The notes under the pieces were generated by a model. It worked only from the letters and a program-made list of their open reading frames with translations. It had not been told where the DNA came from and ran no database searches. A stretch of DNA of 64,000 bases. It comes from Oscillospiraceae bacterium (GTDB lineage: Bacteria; Bacillota; Clostridia; Oscillospirales; Oscillospiraceae). Shown piece after piece: positions 40,314 to 48,687 of the stretch (the stretch's first letter is position 1; each line of letters begins with the position of its first letter). Made by a program: the position numbers and the translations under genes. The stretch lies in NCBI GenBank assembly GCA_017620525.1, contig JAGAUY010000023.1:45397-109396 (forward strand), given 5' to 3'.

Positions 40314-41366
40314 TCAAAGACCTGCCTTGATAAAGGATTGGATTTCGCTGACGGGGGTGGGAGCGATGCGGCAGAAGCCGACACGCTCGGGGATGATGAG
40401 ATTCACGGTGCCGCCGCTGCGTTTTTTGTCCGACAGGGCGGAACGGTAAAGGTCTTCGGCGCTGTAATCACAGCTCATGGGAAGACCGAATGTTTCAAGA
40501 ACCTCGAGAACCGTATTTCGGGTTTCTTCGCTGCAGATTCCGCAGACAGCTGCGGCACGGGTGACGATGGCCGTGCCGATGGCCACAGCACTGCCGTGGG
40601 ATATTCCGAAATGGGACTGTGCCTCGATACCGTGACCGACGGTGTGTCCCAGATTCAGGCGCATTCTGGCACCGGTGTCGAATTCATCCTCGGCGACCAC
40701 ATCCCGTTTCAATTCCACACAGCGGGTAATAACTGCTTCCCGGTCAAATTCCATTCCGCGGGTCCGAAGATGCTCAAACAGGTCAGGATCGTAGAGAATT
40801 CCATATTTGATGACCTCGGCGCAGCCGTCCCGGAAAATATCCGGGGGCAGGGTGTTGAGGGTATCAATGTCGCACAGTACCAGGCTTGGCTGATAGAATG
40901 CGCCGCAGAGGTTTTTGCCCGCGGGAAGATCAATGGCTGTCTTGCCGCCGACGGAGGAATCCACCGCAGCAAGCAAAGTTGTGGGCACCTGAATGAACCG
41001 GATTCCCCGAAGATAAGTGGCGGCGGCGAATCCCGCAAGATCTCCGACGACACCGCCGCCCAGGGCGATGATCAAATCGCTTCGGGTCAGCTGGTTTTCT
41101 GCCAGAAAGTTGACGAGCTGCAGATAGGTCTCACCGCTTTTGCTGGCTTCGCCGGCAGGAAATACAAAGCTGACGGTTTCAAAGCCTGCGCCGTTCATAC
41201 TCTTTTCGGCAACGCCGCCGTAAAGAGGCCACACATTGGTTTCACTGATAATGGCAGCCTTTTTGGCTTTCGTCAGCTTCCGTGCCGCTTCGCCAAGACC
41301 CGGAAGCAGACCGGAGCCGATCTGAACTTCATAATTTCTGGACGCGGTTACGGGAACGGTTCTCAT
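40314..41366 (-). CDS. aroB: 3-dehydroquinate synthase
   Basis: Second shikimate step, DAHP to 3-dehydroquinate, zinc and NAD dependent. The 350-residue protein contains ALGGGVVGDLAGFAAATYLRG, PTTLLAAVDSSVGGKTAIDL, and the zinc region RMRLNLGHTVGHGIE with the metal-binding histidines. The annotated start MRTVPVTASRNYEV overlaps the tyrA stop by four bases (ATGA). An upstream frame of 54 codons is rejected because it lies wholly inside tyrA and is unrelated to AroB. Confidence 0.96.
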   Translation of the reverse strand: MRTVPVTASRNYEVQIGSGLLPGLGEAARKLTKAKKAAIISETNVWPLYGGVAEKSMNGAGFETVSFVFPAGEASKSGETYLQLVNFLAENQLTRSDLIIALGGGVVGDLAGFAAATYLRGIRFIQVPTTLLAAVDSSVGGKTAIDLPAGKNLCGAFYQPSLVLCDIDTLNTLPPDIFRDGCAEVIKYGILYDPDLFEHLRTRGMEFDREAVITRCVELKRDVVAEDEFDTGARMRLNLGHTVGHGIEAQSHFGISHGSAVAIGTAIVTRAAAVCGICSEETRNTVLEVLETFGLPMSCDYSAEDLYRSALSDKKRSGGTVNLIIPERVGFCRIAPTPVSEIQSFIKAGL

Positions 41367-42193
41367 CCGTCCACCTCTTCCTTGCGGCGCTTGCCTTCTT
41401 CCAGCAGCGCGGTGAGCGTGTCCATGTCTTTCCGGGCAATGGCATCCCGGTAAGCGCTCAGACTGTCGATGTAGAAATCCAGTTCGGAGAGGACGTTGTC
41501 CCTGTTTTCCATAAACAGTTCTGCCCACATGGGGGCATTCAGCCAGGCAACTCTGGTCAGATCCTTATAGCTGCCGGCAGAGAAACCTTTGTGATTCAGT
41601 GCAGTGGGGGACTTGATGAAGGCATTGCTGAGAATGTGAGGCATCTGAGAGGTAAAGGCGATCATCTTGTCATGGTCTTCCGCGGTAGTGACCGAGAAGG
41701 AGCCGAACTCACAGGGAGCCAGTGCGTTCTTGCAGCGCTCCAGCAGATCCATATCGTCGAATCGGGGCGGCACCAGCACCATGGGCTGCCCCTGATAGAG
41801 GGTGGCCCTGCTGTATTTGAAGCCGGAGAACTGGGAGCCTGCCATGGGATGGCCGCCCACGAAGGTAAAGCCATGTGCTTCCGCCAGGGGGAAACAACGC
41901 TCACAGATCTCCCGCTTGATGCCGCAGCAATCGATGACGAGGGCATCCTTCGATATCAGATGGGCATTCCGCTCCAGCCATGCGGCGCTGCCGCCGGGGT
42001 AGATGGCGAGCAAAATCAGATCGCACTGGGGGATGGTTTCTTCGTTCAGTTTGCCGTGAACGGCACCGGCCAGCATGGCAAACGAGAGCATACTCTCGTT
42101 TCGCTGAATGGCATAAACGGTGTGGCCGGCAATGGCATATGCCCGGGCCAGGCTGCCGCCGATGAGACCCAGACCCAGGATGCCGACGGTCAT
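41363..42193 (-). CDS. tyrA: prephenate dehydrogenase
   Basis: NAD(P)-dependent oxidative decarboxylation of prephenate to 4-hydroxyphenylpyruvate, the Tyr branch. The 276-residue product begins with the Rossmann loop GILGLGLIGGSLARAYA and has VIDCCGIKREI and GGHPMAGSQFSGF (catalytic His). No ACT domain is present at the C-terminus, unlike many Firmicute TyrA proteins, so any feedback control must act on the catalytic domain or at the RNA level. Its start overlaps the aroF stop by four bases (ATGA). Confidence 0.94.
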   Translation of the reverse strand: MTVGILGLGLIGGSLARAYAIAGHTVYAIQRNESMLSFAMLAGAVHGKLNEETIPQCDLILLAIYPGGSAAWLERNAHLISKDALVIDCCGIKREICERCFPLAEAHGFTFVGGHPMAGSQFSGFKYSRATLYQGQPMVLVPPRFDDMDLLERCKNALAPCEFGSFSVTTAEDHDKMIAFTSQMPHILSNAFIKSPTALNHKGFSAGSYKDLTRVAWLNAPMWAELFMENRDNVLSELDFYIDSLSAYRDAIARKDMDTLTALLEEGKRRKEEVDG

Positions 42194-43191
42194 AAGATGG
42201 CCTCCCGCACGCGGCGGATGCGGCGGTTCAGATCGTCAAACTGCGCGGGAGTCAGGGACTGAGCGCCGTCGCACAGGGCGCAGGCGGGATTGTTGTGGAC
42301 TTCCACCATGATGCCGTCGGCACCGGCAGCGGTGGCGGCAACTGCCATGGAGGGGATCAGCTTGATCTTGCCGGTGGCGTGGCTGGGGTCAATGACCACG
42401 GGCAGATGGCTCAGTTCATGCAGGGCGGGAACAGCGGACAGATCCAGGGTGTTTCTGGTGTAGGTCTCGAAAGTACGGATGCCGCGCTCGCAGAGGATAA
42501 CGTTCTCGTTACCCTCGCTCATGATGTACTCCGCGCTCATCAGAAGCTCCTGGAAGGTATTGGCCAGGCCGCGCTTGAGCAGAACGGGGGTCTTGGATTT
42601 GCCGATTTCTTTCAGAAGATCGAAATTCTGCATGTTTCTGGCACCGATCTGAATGATGTCCACATCCGCAAACAGGTCCAGATCGTTGATGTTCATCAGT
42701 TCCGTGATAATGGGAAGACCGGTTGCTTTCTTGGCCTTCAGCAGCAGCTTGATGCCCTCGCCCTTCATACCCTGGAAGGCATAGGGGGAGGTGCGGGGCT
42801 TGAATGCGCCGCCGCGGAGGATTTCCGCACCGGATTCCTTAACGGCAGTGGCGACCTCAATGATCTGCTCTTCAGACTCGACGGAGCAGGGACCTGCGAT
42901 AACGGCGAAATAGCCGCCGCCGATCCTGACGTTGCCTACTTCAATGATGGTGTCTTTGGGATGGAATTTCCGGTTGGCCTGCTTGAAGGGTTCGGAAACC
43001 CGTTTGACGGTCTCCACGATCTCAAGGCTCTTCAGCAGCTCCATATCCACCCGGCTGGTGTCGCCGATGAGGCCTAGGATGGTGATTTCCTGACCTTCGG
43101 ATACATGGACGTCCAGATTCATTCTCTTGAGCCAGTCGATCAGGTGCTGGGTCTGGTCGGGGGTGGTACCATGCTTCAATACTGCGATCAT
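42190..43191 (-). CDS. aroF: 3-deoxy-7-phosphoheptulonate synthase (DAHP synthase, type I-beta)
   Basis: First committed step, PEP plus erythrose-4-phosphate to DAHP. 333 residues: an N-terminal ferredoxin-like regulatory domain (about 1-70, [18 protein letters not shown]) like that of Thermotoga DAHP synthase, then the TIM barrel with [60 protein letters not shown] and IDPSHATGK. The regulatory domain suggests feedback inhibition by Tyr and/or Phe. The start ATG 43191 has GGAGA upstream. It leads the eight-gene aromatic operon, just behind an attenuator hairpin. Confidence 0.96.
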   Translation of the reverse strand: MIAVLKHGTTPDQTQHLIDWLKRMNLDVHVSEGQEITILGLIGDTSRVDMELLKSLEIVETVKRVSEPFKQANRKFHPKDTIIEVGNVRIGGGYFAVIAGPCSVESEEQIIEVATAVKESGAEILRGGAFKPRTSPYAFQGMKGEGIKLLLKAKKATGLPIITELMNINDLDLFADVDIIQIGARNMQNFDLLKEIGKSKTPVLLKRGLANTFQELLMSAEYIMSEGNENVILCERGIRTFETYTRNTLDLSAVPALHELSHLPVVIDPSHATGKIKLIPSMAVAATAAGADGIMVEVHNNPACALCDGAQSLTPAQFDDLNRRIRRVREAIL

Positions 43192-43213
43192 ACGATCATC
43201 TCCTAACAAAAAT

Positions 43214-43246
43214 AGCGCTGCACCGAGGCGATCTCGTTGCAGCGCT
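43214..43246 (-). terminator. attenuator terminator upstream of aroF
   Basis: On the minus strand AGCGCTGCA pairs with TGCAGCGCT (inner GAG/CTC), followed by ATTTTTG. It lies 22 bases before the aroF start and about 50 bases behind the leader peptide stop, so it would stop transcription before aroF unless prevented. Confidence 0.85.
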
Positions 43247-43295
43247 TGAAAATACCTTTTAAGCTCCTGTAAATTTACTGCAGCACAAATCGCTA

Positions 43296-43358
43296 TTACT
43301 TTTTACGGGTAAAAAAGTAATAGTAGCTAAAGTAAAACTTTGCAGCAGTGTTGACCAT
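43296..43358 (-). CDS. Phe/Tyr-rich leader peptide of the aromatic operon
   Basis: A 20-codon reading frame on the minus strand, with GGGAGG at good spacing before its ATG. It encodes MVNTAAK followed by FYFSYYYFFTR and KK. Eight of nine consecutive codons apart from one Ser are Phe or Tyr. It lies downstream of a consensus promoter and upstream of an intrinsic terminator. This is the classic design for ribosome-mediated attenuation: when Phe- or Tyr-tRNA is scarce the ribosome stalls in the run, changes the leader RNA fold, and lets polymerase pass into aroF. It is too short for ordinary gene finding. Function is inferred from architecture, not homology. Confidence 0.85.
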   Translation of the reverse strand: MVNTAAKFYFSYYYFFTRKK

Positions 43359-43390
43359 AAGAAAGGCCTCCCGGTACAGTAGCTGTGGAC

Positions 43391-43419
43391 ATTGTACCAC
43401 GGTACGCGGAAAAATGCAA
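43391..43419 (-). promoter_or_regulatory. promoter of the aromatic operon
   Basis: On the minus strand TTGCAT, 17-base spacer, TACAAT, giving a start near 43384, about 26 bases ahead of the leader peptide ATG. Confidence 0.8.
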
Positions 43420-43551
43420 GAGGGAATCGGGCTGAATGCGATATAATTTATCAGTTTCTGTCTGTCTCTTGCAAAATTCGACTATTTGGCATCATACCCG
43501 CTTTATTGGACCGAATCTATGTTAGGATATCCAAAAACAGGAGGTATCACC

Positions 43552-45693
43552 ATGGATTATCTGAAGGAACTGAACAAGGATCAATACGAAGCGGCGACGA
43601 CCACGGAGGGGTTCATCCGGGTGGTTGCAGGCGCCGGTTCCGGAAAGACCAAGACTCTGACAGCGCGGTTTATGTATCTGGTGGAGGCTCTGGGGATTTC
43701 CACCGCCAATATTCTATGCGTAACCTTCACCAACAAGGCTGCTGCGGAGATGAAAAAGCGTATCCGCCGACAGCTTCCGGATCAGGATCTGGGCCGGATC
43801 ACCACATTCCATGGCTTCTGCGTGGGTCTGCTGAAAGAGGACTGTCATGTGGTGCAGTATCCAACTACCTTCATCGTCCTGGACGAAGAGGACAAGGAAG
43901 CCATGCTGCGCACGGTCTTCGAGGATCTGGGGATCACGGGCAGGGATATGACCATCAAGGACGCGGTGGATTATATCGGCTGGCGCAAGGGCGGCAGGGG
44001 ATATGTGAAAACCCTCATCGATCCCAACATCGACCATATTCTGAGCCTTGTGGAATCCGCCGGTACCCTGAAGGACAAAGTCATGTACCGCTATTTCTAT
44101 GAGCAGCGCAAATGCTACGGACTGGATTTTGACGATCTGGTATACTTCACGCTGTACATCCTGGAGCACGACAAATCCACCCGGGAAAAGTGGCAGCAGC
44201 GGCTGGAGTATGTCATGGTGGACGAGTTTCAGGACATCGACAAGGATCAGTATGCGCTGGCGGACATACTGTCCGGCTATCATAAAAATCTTTTCGTGGT
44301 GGGAGATCCGGATCAGACCATCTATACCTGGCGGGGGGCGGATGTGAAATTTATCCTGGAATTTGACAGCCGTCATGAAAATGTCAAAACCATCTATCTC
44401 AATACAAATTACCGCAGTGTTCCTCAGATCCTCTCTGCCTCCAATGCGCTCATCGACAAGAACCGGGAAAGACTGAAAAAGCAGCTGACACCCGTCCGGC
44501 CGGATGCCCGTAAGCCGCTGTATTGCCATGCCCGCACCTCCCAGCTGGAAGCGGACTGGATGACGGCCCAGATGCGCGCCATGCACGAAGCGGGACGTGC
44601 CTATTCGGATATGGGGGTGCTGTACCGGGCGCATTATGTCTCCCGGGCCGTGGAAGAATCGCTGATTCGCAATAAGATCCCCTACGTCCTCTATTCCGGT
44701 GTGGAATTTTACAAGCGTAAAGAGATCAAGGATATCCTTTGCTATCTGCGCATGGTTTATTCCGGTGATGATGTCAGCTTTCTTCGCACTGTCAATGAAC
44801 CCCGCCGGGGTGTGGGCCGGACGCGGATCCGGGCGCTGAAGGAATACGCGGAGCTGAACCGCTGTAATCTGTATGAAGCGTTGCTCATAAATCTGGAGAC
44901 GGACTTGTTCCGCAGAAGCCGTGCCCGGGAATACGTCCGGCTGATCGAAAAATACCGGGCTGTATTCGACGGGATGGATCTGACGGATCTGCTCAGCGGC
45001 GTTCTCAGCGAAAGCGGCTATGAGCAGATGCTGCGTTCCTCCGGAGAAGAGGACCGCCTGGACAACCTGGCGGAACTGAAACAGGCCATCTATGATTTTG
45101 AGCGCAAGGCAGGGGAGGAGGTAAGCCTCGGCAACTACCTGGACCATGCGGCTCTGTTTACAAACATGGACCAGACCGAACGGGCACAGGCGGTGAAGCT
45201 GATGACTGTCCACGCGGCCAAGGGTCTGGAATTCCCGGTGGTGTTTCTGTGTGGTCTGTCCGAGGGGATTTTTCCCGGCAAGCGGGCCAACACCCGGGAG
45301 AAACTGGAAGAGGAGCGCCGCCTGGCCTATGTTGCCTTCACCCGGGCCAGAGACAAACTGTTTCTGTCCGATGCGGCCGGAGTGAATTACGACGGTTCTT
45401 TCCGCTATCCCAGCCGGTTCCTGTTCAATGCGGAAAAGCAGAATCTGGACTATGTGACGGAGCTGGATCCGGATCTGGTGGAGGATGCCATGGAGCACAT
45501 CCGCAAGACCGAAGCTATGGAATCGCCGTCTCAAAAGCAGGATGCGGCAGTGGGAAAACGGGTCTGTCATCCGGTATTCGGAGAAGGAACTGTGATCGGA
45601 ATCCCAAGAGGCCAGGAGGGTTATATCATCCAGTTCGACAAAATGGTGACGCCCAGAACCTTCGGTCCTTCGGTAAAGCTGATATTCCTGTAA
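43552..45693 (+). CDS. pcrA: ATP-dependent DNA helicase, UvrD/PcrA family
   Basis: Superfamily 1A 3'-5' helicase for repair and rolling-circle-type processes, 713 residues. Motif I is AGAGSGKT (residues 26-33), Ia VTFTNKAAAEMKKRI, motif II VMVDEFQDID, III VVGDPDQTIYTWRGA, IV LNTNYRS, V TVHAAKGLEFPVVFL and VI EERRLAYVAFTRARDKL. The C-terminus has the Tudor-like tail VGKRVCHPVFGEGTVIGI typical of PcrA, which contacts RNA polymerase. The start MDYLKELNKDQYEA has CAGGAGG upstream; the longer frame to 43486 lacks a ribosome site. It diverges from the aromatic operon. Confidence 0.94.
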   Translation: MDYLKELNKDQYEAATTTEGFIRVVAGAGSGKTKTLTARFMYLVEALGISTANILCVTFTNKAAAEMKKRIRRQLPDQDLGRITTFHGFCVGLLKEDCHVVQYPTTFIVLDEEDKEAMLRTVFEDLGITGRDMTIKDAVDYIGWRKGGRGYVKTLIDPNIDHILSLVESAGTLKDKVMYRYFYEQRKCYGLDFDDLVYFTLYILEHDKSTREKWQQRLEYVMVDEFQDIDKDQYALADILSGYHKNLFVVGDPDQTIYTWRGADVKFILEFDSRHENVKTIYLNTNYRSVPQILSASNALIDKNRERLKKQLTPVRPDARKPLYCHARTSQLEADWMTAQMRAMHEAGRAYSDMGVLYRAHYVSRAVEESLIRNKIPYVLYSGVEFYKRKEIKDILCYLRMVYSGDDVSFLRTVNEPRRGVGRTRIRALKEYAELNRCNLYEALLINLETDLFRRSRAREYVRLIEKYRAVFDGMDLTDLLSGVLSESGYEQMLRSSGEEDRLDNLAELKQAIYDFERKAGEEVSLGNYLDHAALFTNMDQTERAQAVKLMTVHAAKGLEFPVVFLCGLSEGIFPGKRANTREKLEEERRLAYVAFTRARDKLFLSDAAGVNYDGSFRYPSRFLFNAEKQNLDYVTELDPDLVEDAMEHIRKTEAMESPSQKQDAAVGKRVCHPVFGEGTVIGIPRGQEGYIIQFDKMVTPRTFGPSVKLIFL

Positions 45694-45732
45694 ACCGCAG
45701 TCTTGCTGCTGCAATTTGAACATATTAATTCT

Positions 45733-45751
45733 TGTCAGCGGCTGACAGTCT
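45733..45751 (+). terminator. weak terminator after the helicase gene
   Basis: TGTCAG pairs with CTGACA around CGG, followed by GTCTTTT; short and only moderately convincing. Confidence 0.45.
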
Positions 45752-45766
45752 TTTGCACATAGACAG

Positions 45767-45795
45767 TTGATTTTCTCAGCGGGAAATGATAATAT
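45767..45795 (+). promoter_or_regulatory. promoter of the DUF2500-asnA unit
   Basis: TTGATT, 17-base spacer, TAATAT, placing the transcript start near 45802; this rules out start codons before that point. Confidence 0.65.
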
Positions 45796-45829
45796 GATGC
45801 ATATTATTTCCGGTGAGGCGGTGTATAAC

Positions 45830-46204
45830 ATGGGCTTTGGATTTGACTTTGGATTCGGATTATTCCAGATTCTCTTTTTCCTGATGTTCTTCCTGGTTTT
45901 CGGCATGTTTATCGTGACGTTCATCAAAGGCATCGGCCAGTGGAACAAAAACAATCATTCCCCGAAGCTGACAGTGCCGGTCACGGTAGTGGCCAAGCGT
46001 ACCAATTTCAGCCGCCATACCCATGCCGGCGAGCATCACCACTCCACCACCTCCACCAGCTACTATGTGACTTTCCAGGTGGAAAGCGGAGACCGTATGG
46101 AGCTTCATGTGAACGGCTCCCAGTATGGCCTGATCGTGGAAGGGGACCGGGGAATGCTTACCTTCCAGGGCACCCGTTTCCTGGATTTCAAGAGACAGTT
46201 TTGA
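45830..46204 (+). CDS. DUF2500 family membrane-anchored protein
   Basis: 124 residues. An N-terminal membrane segment, FGLFQILFFLMFFLVFGMFIV (about residues 7-27), precedes a small cytosolic or external beta domain. That domain contains VTVVAKRTNFSR, a His-rich stretch (HTHAGEHHHS), TSTSYYVTFQVESGDRMEL and VEGDRGMLTFQGTRFL. This layout matches DUF2500 proteins, whose function is unknown. The upstream in-frame region overlaps the promoter, so MGFGFDFG at 45830 is the preferred start. It lies 19 bases before asnA. Confidence 0.82.
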   Translation: MGFGFDFGFGLFQILFFLMFFLVFGMFIVTFIKGIGQWNKNNHSPKLTVPVTVVAKRTNFSRHTHAGEHHHSTTSTSYYVTFQVESGDRMELHVNGSQYGLIVEGDRGMLTFQGTRFLDFKRQF

Positions 46205-46223
46205 ATGAAAGTTGGCGATTTTG

Positions 46224-47234
46224 ATGAATAAGATCTACATTCCTGAGGGGTATAAGCCCATACTGGACGAGTACGATACCCAGCGGGCCATTGCCTACAT
46301 CAAAAAGACGTTTCAGGATGAATTCTCCAATGCGCTGAATCTGAAGCGTGTTTCCGCGCCTCTGTTCGTCACGGAGGATTCCGGTCTGAACGACAATCTG
46401 AATGGTTATGAACGGCCCGTGGATTTCGACATTCCCGCCGTGGGCAAGCACGCGCAGGTGGTACATTCTCTGGCGAAGTGGAAGCGTCTGGCGCTGAAGC
46501 GCTACAATTTCGGCATTGGCGGCGGTCTTTACACGGATATGAACGCCATTCGCCGGGATGAGGACCTGGATAATATCCATTCCATCTATGTGGACCAGTG
46601 GGACTGGGAGAAGATCATCACCCGGGAAAACCGGAATTCTGAATATCTGAAACTGATCGTCCGGGCCATCGTCCGGGCTATCTGCGATACCAACGACCGG
46701 CTCCACGTCCGTTTTCCGCAGCTGCATGTGGAACTGAAACGGGAGGTTTCCTTCATAACTTCTCAGGCGCTGGAGGATATGTATCCCGACCTGAAGACCG
46801 GCTCCGAACGTGAGAAGGCATATGTAAAGGATCATCATACCGCCTGCATCATGCAGATCGGCGACAAGCTCCGCTCCGGCAGACCCCATGACGGCCGTGC
46901 GCCGGACTATGACGACTGGCGTCTCAACTGCGACATTTTCTTCTGGGACGAGGTCCTTGGCCGTCCGCTGGAGATCTCCTCCATGGGTATCCGTGTGGAT
47001 GCGGCATCGCTGGAGCGTCAGCTTCGGATCTCCGGCTGCGATGACCGGCGGGAGCTTCCTTTCCACAAAATGCTCCTTAATGACGAACTGCCGCTGACCA
47101 TCGGTGGCGGTATCGGACAGAGCCGTCTGAGTATGCTGATGATGGGCTGCGCCCACATTGGAGAGGTCCAGTCCAGCGTCTGGGACCAGCAGACGATGGA
47201 TGCCTGCGAAAAGGCCGGCATCAGACTCCTTTGA
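46224..47234 (+). CDS. asnA: aspartate-ammonia ligase (asparagine synthetase A)
   Basis: Ammonia-dependent synthesis of asparagine from aspartate and ATP, related to class II aminoacyl-tRNA synthetases. 336 residues: N-terminal FQDEFSNALNLKRVSAPLFV, SGLNDNLNGYERPVDFDI, VHSLAKWKRLAL, the ATP/aspartate site LYTDMNAIRRDE with VDQWDWEKII, and the motif 3-like GGGIGQSRLSML near the end. The chosen ATG 46224 is downstream of TTG 46212; ribosome sites are weak for both. A terminator follows. Confidence 0.95.
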   Translation: MNKIYIPEGYKPILDEYDTQRAIAYIKKTFQDEFSNALNLKRVSAPLFVTEDSGLNDNLNGYERPVDFDIPAVGKHAQVVHSLAKWKRLALKRYNFGIGGGLYTDMNAIRRDEDLDNIHSIYVDQWDWEKIITRENRNSEYLKLIVRAIVRAICDTNDRLHVRFPQLHVELKREVSFITSQALEDMYPDLKTGSEREKAYVKDHHTACIMQIGDKLRSGRPHDGRAPDYDDWRLNCDIFFWDEVLGRPLEISSMGIRVDAASLERQLRISGCDDRRELPFHKMLLNDELPLTIGGGIGQSRLSMLMMGCAHIGEVQSSVWDQQTMDACEKAGIRLL

Positions 47235-47243
47235 GATCACTGT

Positions 47244-47269
47244 AAAAGTCCCGGGAAACCGGGACTTTT
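47244..47269 (+). terminator. terminator after asnA
   Basis: AAAAGTCCCGG pairs with CCGGGACTTTT around GAAA, ten bases after the stop. Confidence 0.88.
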
Positions 47270-47350
47270 CTCCTGAACCGACTGGAATAATATGGATGTA
47301 CACAATCCGACGGAATTTGTGCAAAAACCAATAAATGGTGCAAAAACATC

Positions 47351-47380
47351 TTGAAAATGTATCGGAATCTCCATTATAAT
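47351..47380 (+). promoter_or_regulatory. promoter of the PaaK-like gene
   Basis: TTGAAA, 18-base spacer, TATAAT, 30 bases upstream of the TTG start. Confidence 0.75.
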
Positions 47381-47410
47381 ACCAGTAAGTAAAAATGGGA
47401 GGTGTTGGCA

Positions 47411-48349
47411 TTGAACGATGTGATCTATGATAAGCTCTGCGCAATGGAAACGACGCCCCAATCTATGGAAGATACCGTGCGGTTCATTTCCGACAGACTG
47501 CGTGTCTTTCTGCATCCCAATGAACAGGTACTGGTCTGTTATCCCAATTCCGGGCCCTACAGCTTCGGCGCGATATTGGAGCGCGCCATCCGTGCCTGTG
47601 ACTGTATGCCCGTTTTCTGGGGGCCTGATTACCGGTGGAAAACACTGCTGCGTCAGGCATTCACCATGTATGCCACCACCATTTTCGGTCCTCCGCTGGT
47701 GGTTTTGGGACTGATGAAAATGGCAAAGGCTACCAATACACCGCTGTATGCCCACAATGTGCTGCTGGGTGGCTATCCCTATGCCAGCTGGATGGTGGAG
47801 GGGATCAAGAAGGGCCTGGACTGCAATATCTGGGGCTGCTATTCTGTCGGTCCCGGTCCGGTGGTAGCGGGTTTTACCTGCAATCGGGAGGCCGGAATCC
47901 ATCTGCGGGAAGATTTGTTCGACGTGGTCATTCTCGACGACGACGGCAATCCGCTGCCCGATCCCCAGCGGGGCCATCTGGTTCTGACCTACAGGAAGGA
48001 TCCACAGTTGGTATATGACACGGAGGAATCTGCCAGACTTCTGCATCAGCCCTGTTCCTGCGGCAGCGATGCGCCCCGGATCATCGAGACGCTCTATGTG
48101 GGCAAGGATGATCCCACGAAGAAGATTCTGGAGGAACGTTTTCTGGCCTGGTCCAGCATTCTCGACTACCGGGTGGAGAAAACGCCCTGCGGCATTGCTC
48201 TGGAGCTGGTGGTGTTTCCCGGTGAGCCTCTGCCGGAAATTCCCAATTGCGCCAAGCTGACTATCCGTCCATGGGATCCGGAAACAGATGTACCCTTCTG
48301 TATGGATAATCTGAAGAAATTGGCGGAAAAAGATTGGCAAAATTGTTGA
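47411..48349 (+). CDS. shortened phenylacetate-CoA ligase (PaaK)-like protein
   Basis: 312 residues related to the adenylate-forming PaaK group, whose usual length is about 430. The recognisable part is the middle-to-end: LGGYPYASWMVEGIKKGLDC, GCYSVGPGPVVAG (counterpart of the YGxTExxGPG motif), AGIHLREDLFDVVILDDDGN, RGHLVLTYRKDPQ, and a CSCGSDAPRI pair of cysteines as in PaaK. The N-terminal part is short, and the Ser/Gly-rich ATP loop is reduced to YPNSGPYSFG, so ligase activity is doubtful. GGGAGG fits TTG 47411; GTG and TTG codons just upstream are alternatives. It is monocistronic. The stop is embedded in the next promoter. Confidence 0.75.
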   Translation: MNDVIYDKLCAMETTPQSMEDTVRFISDRLRVFLHPNEQVLVCYPNSGPYSFGAILERAIRACDCMPVFWGPDYRWKTLLRQAFTMYATTIFGPPLVVLGLMKMAKATNTPLYAHNVLLGGYPYASWMVEGIKKGLDCNIWGCYSVGPGPVVAGFTCNREAGIHLREDLFDVVILDDDGNPLPDPQRGHLVLTYRKDPQLVYDTEESARLLHQPCSCGSDAPRIIETLYVGKDDPTKKILEERFLAWSSILDYRVEKTPCGIALELVVFPGEPLPEIPNCAKLTIRPWDPETDVPFCMDNLKKLAEKDWQNC

Positions 48350-48374
48350 CAATTTCGCTTCTTTCCTGTAGAAT
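48346..48374 (+). promoter_or_regulatory. promoter of the T-box/alaS transcript
   Basis: TTGACA, 17-base spacer, TAGAAT. The TGA stop of the preceding gene lies inside the -35 box. Confidence 0.8.
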
Positions 48375-48380
48375 ACAGAG

Positions 48381-48605
48381 GATATGCAAAAGCAGTGCGG
48401 AAACCAAGCGGCGGGAAGGTCCATAGCGAGAGGGAAGCGGTGAAAGCCCTCGGCCGGAATGCAGCAAGCCATTTCCAAGCGGCCCGGGATGACCGGGACG
48501 GGTGCTCCCGTTACAGAGCGTCTAAGATGTCCCCCTTCCGGGGATAATTAGGGTGGTACCGCGTATTTTCACGCCCCTATCTTTTGGTAGGGGCGTTATA
48601 TTTTT
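48381..48605 (+). promoter_or_regulatory. T-box riboswitch upstream of alaS
   Basis: Leader of about 225 bases with the T-box sequence AGGGTGGTACCGCG at 48550-48563. It is followed by an intrinsic terminator ACGCCCCTAT / GTAGGGGCGT (48571-48596) and a T-rich tail. CCCGTTACAGAGCG upstream is typical of the stem II region. Uncharged tRNA binds the leader, and pairing of the tRNA 3' end to the bulge favours the antiterminator, allowing alaS expression when alanyl-tRNA is short. Alanine specificity is inferred from the downstream gene; I did not assign the specifier codon. Confidence 0.93.
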
Positions 48606-48687
48606 TATGCCGGACTTATCTTTTGTCTGCCGCATCAAAAAATATTGTAATTCATTCATGTTGTAATTTATTTTGGAGGTAATTCCT

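Noticed and set aside
41367-41528. A 54-residue N-terminal extension of AroB
   Set aside because: It lies completely inside tyrA in another frame and is unlike the family; the ATGA-overlap start at 41366 fits both length and spacing.
43296-43358. T-box as the regulator of the aromatic operon
   Set aside because: No AGGGTGGNACCGCG sequence lies between the promoter and aroF, and the leader is too short; the peptide-attenuator explanation fits better.
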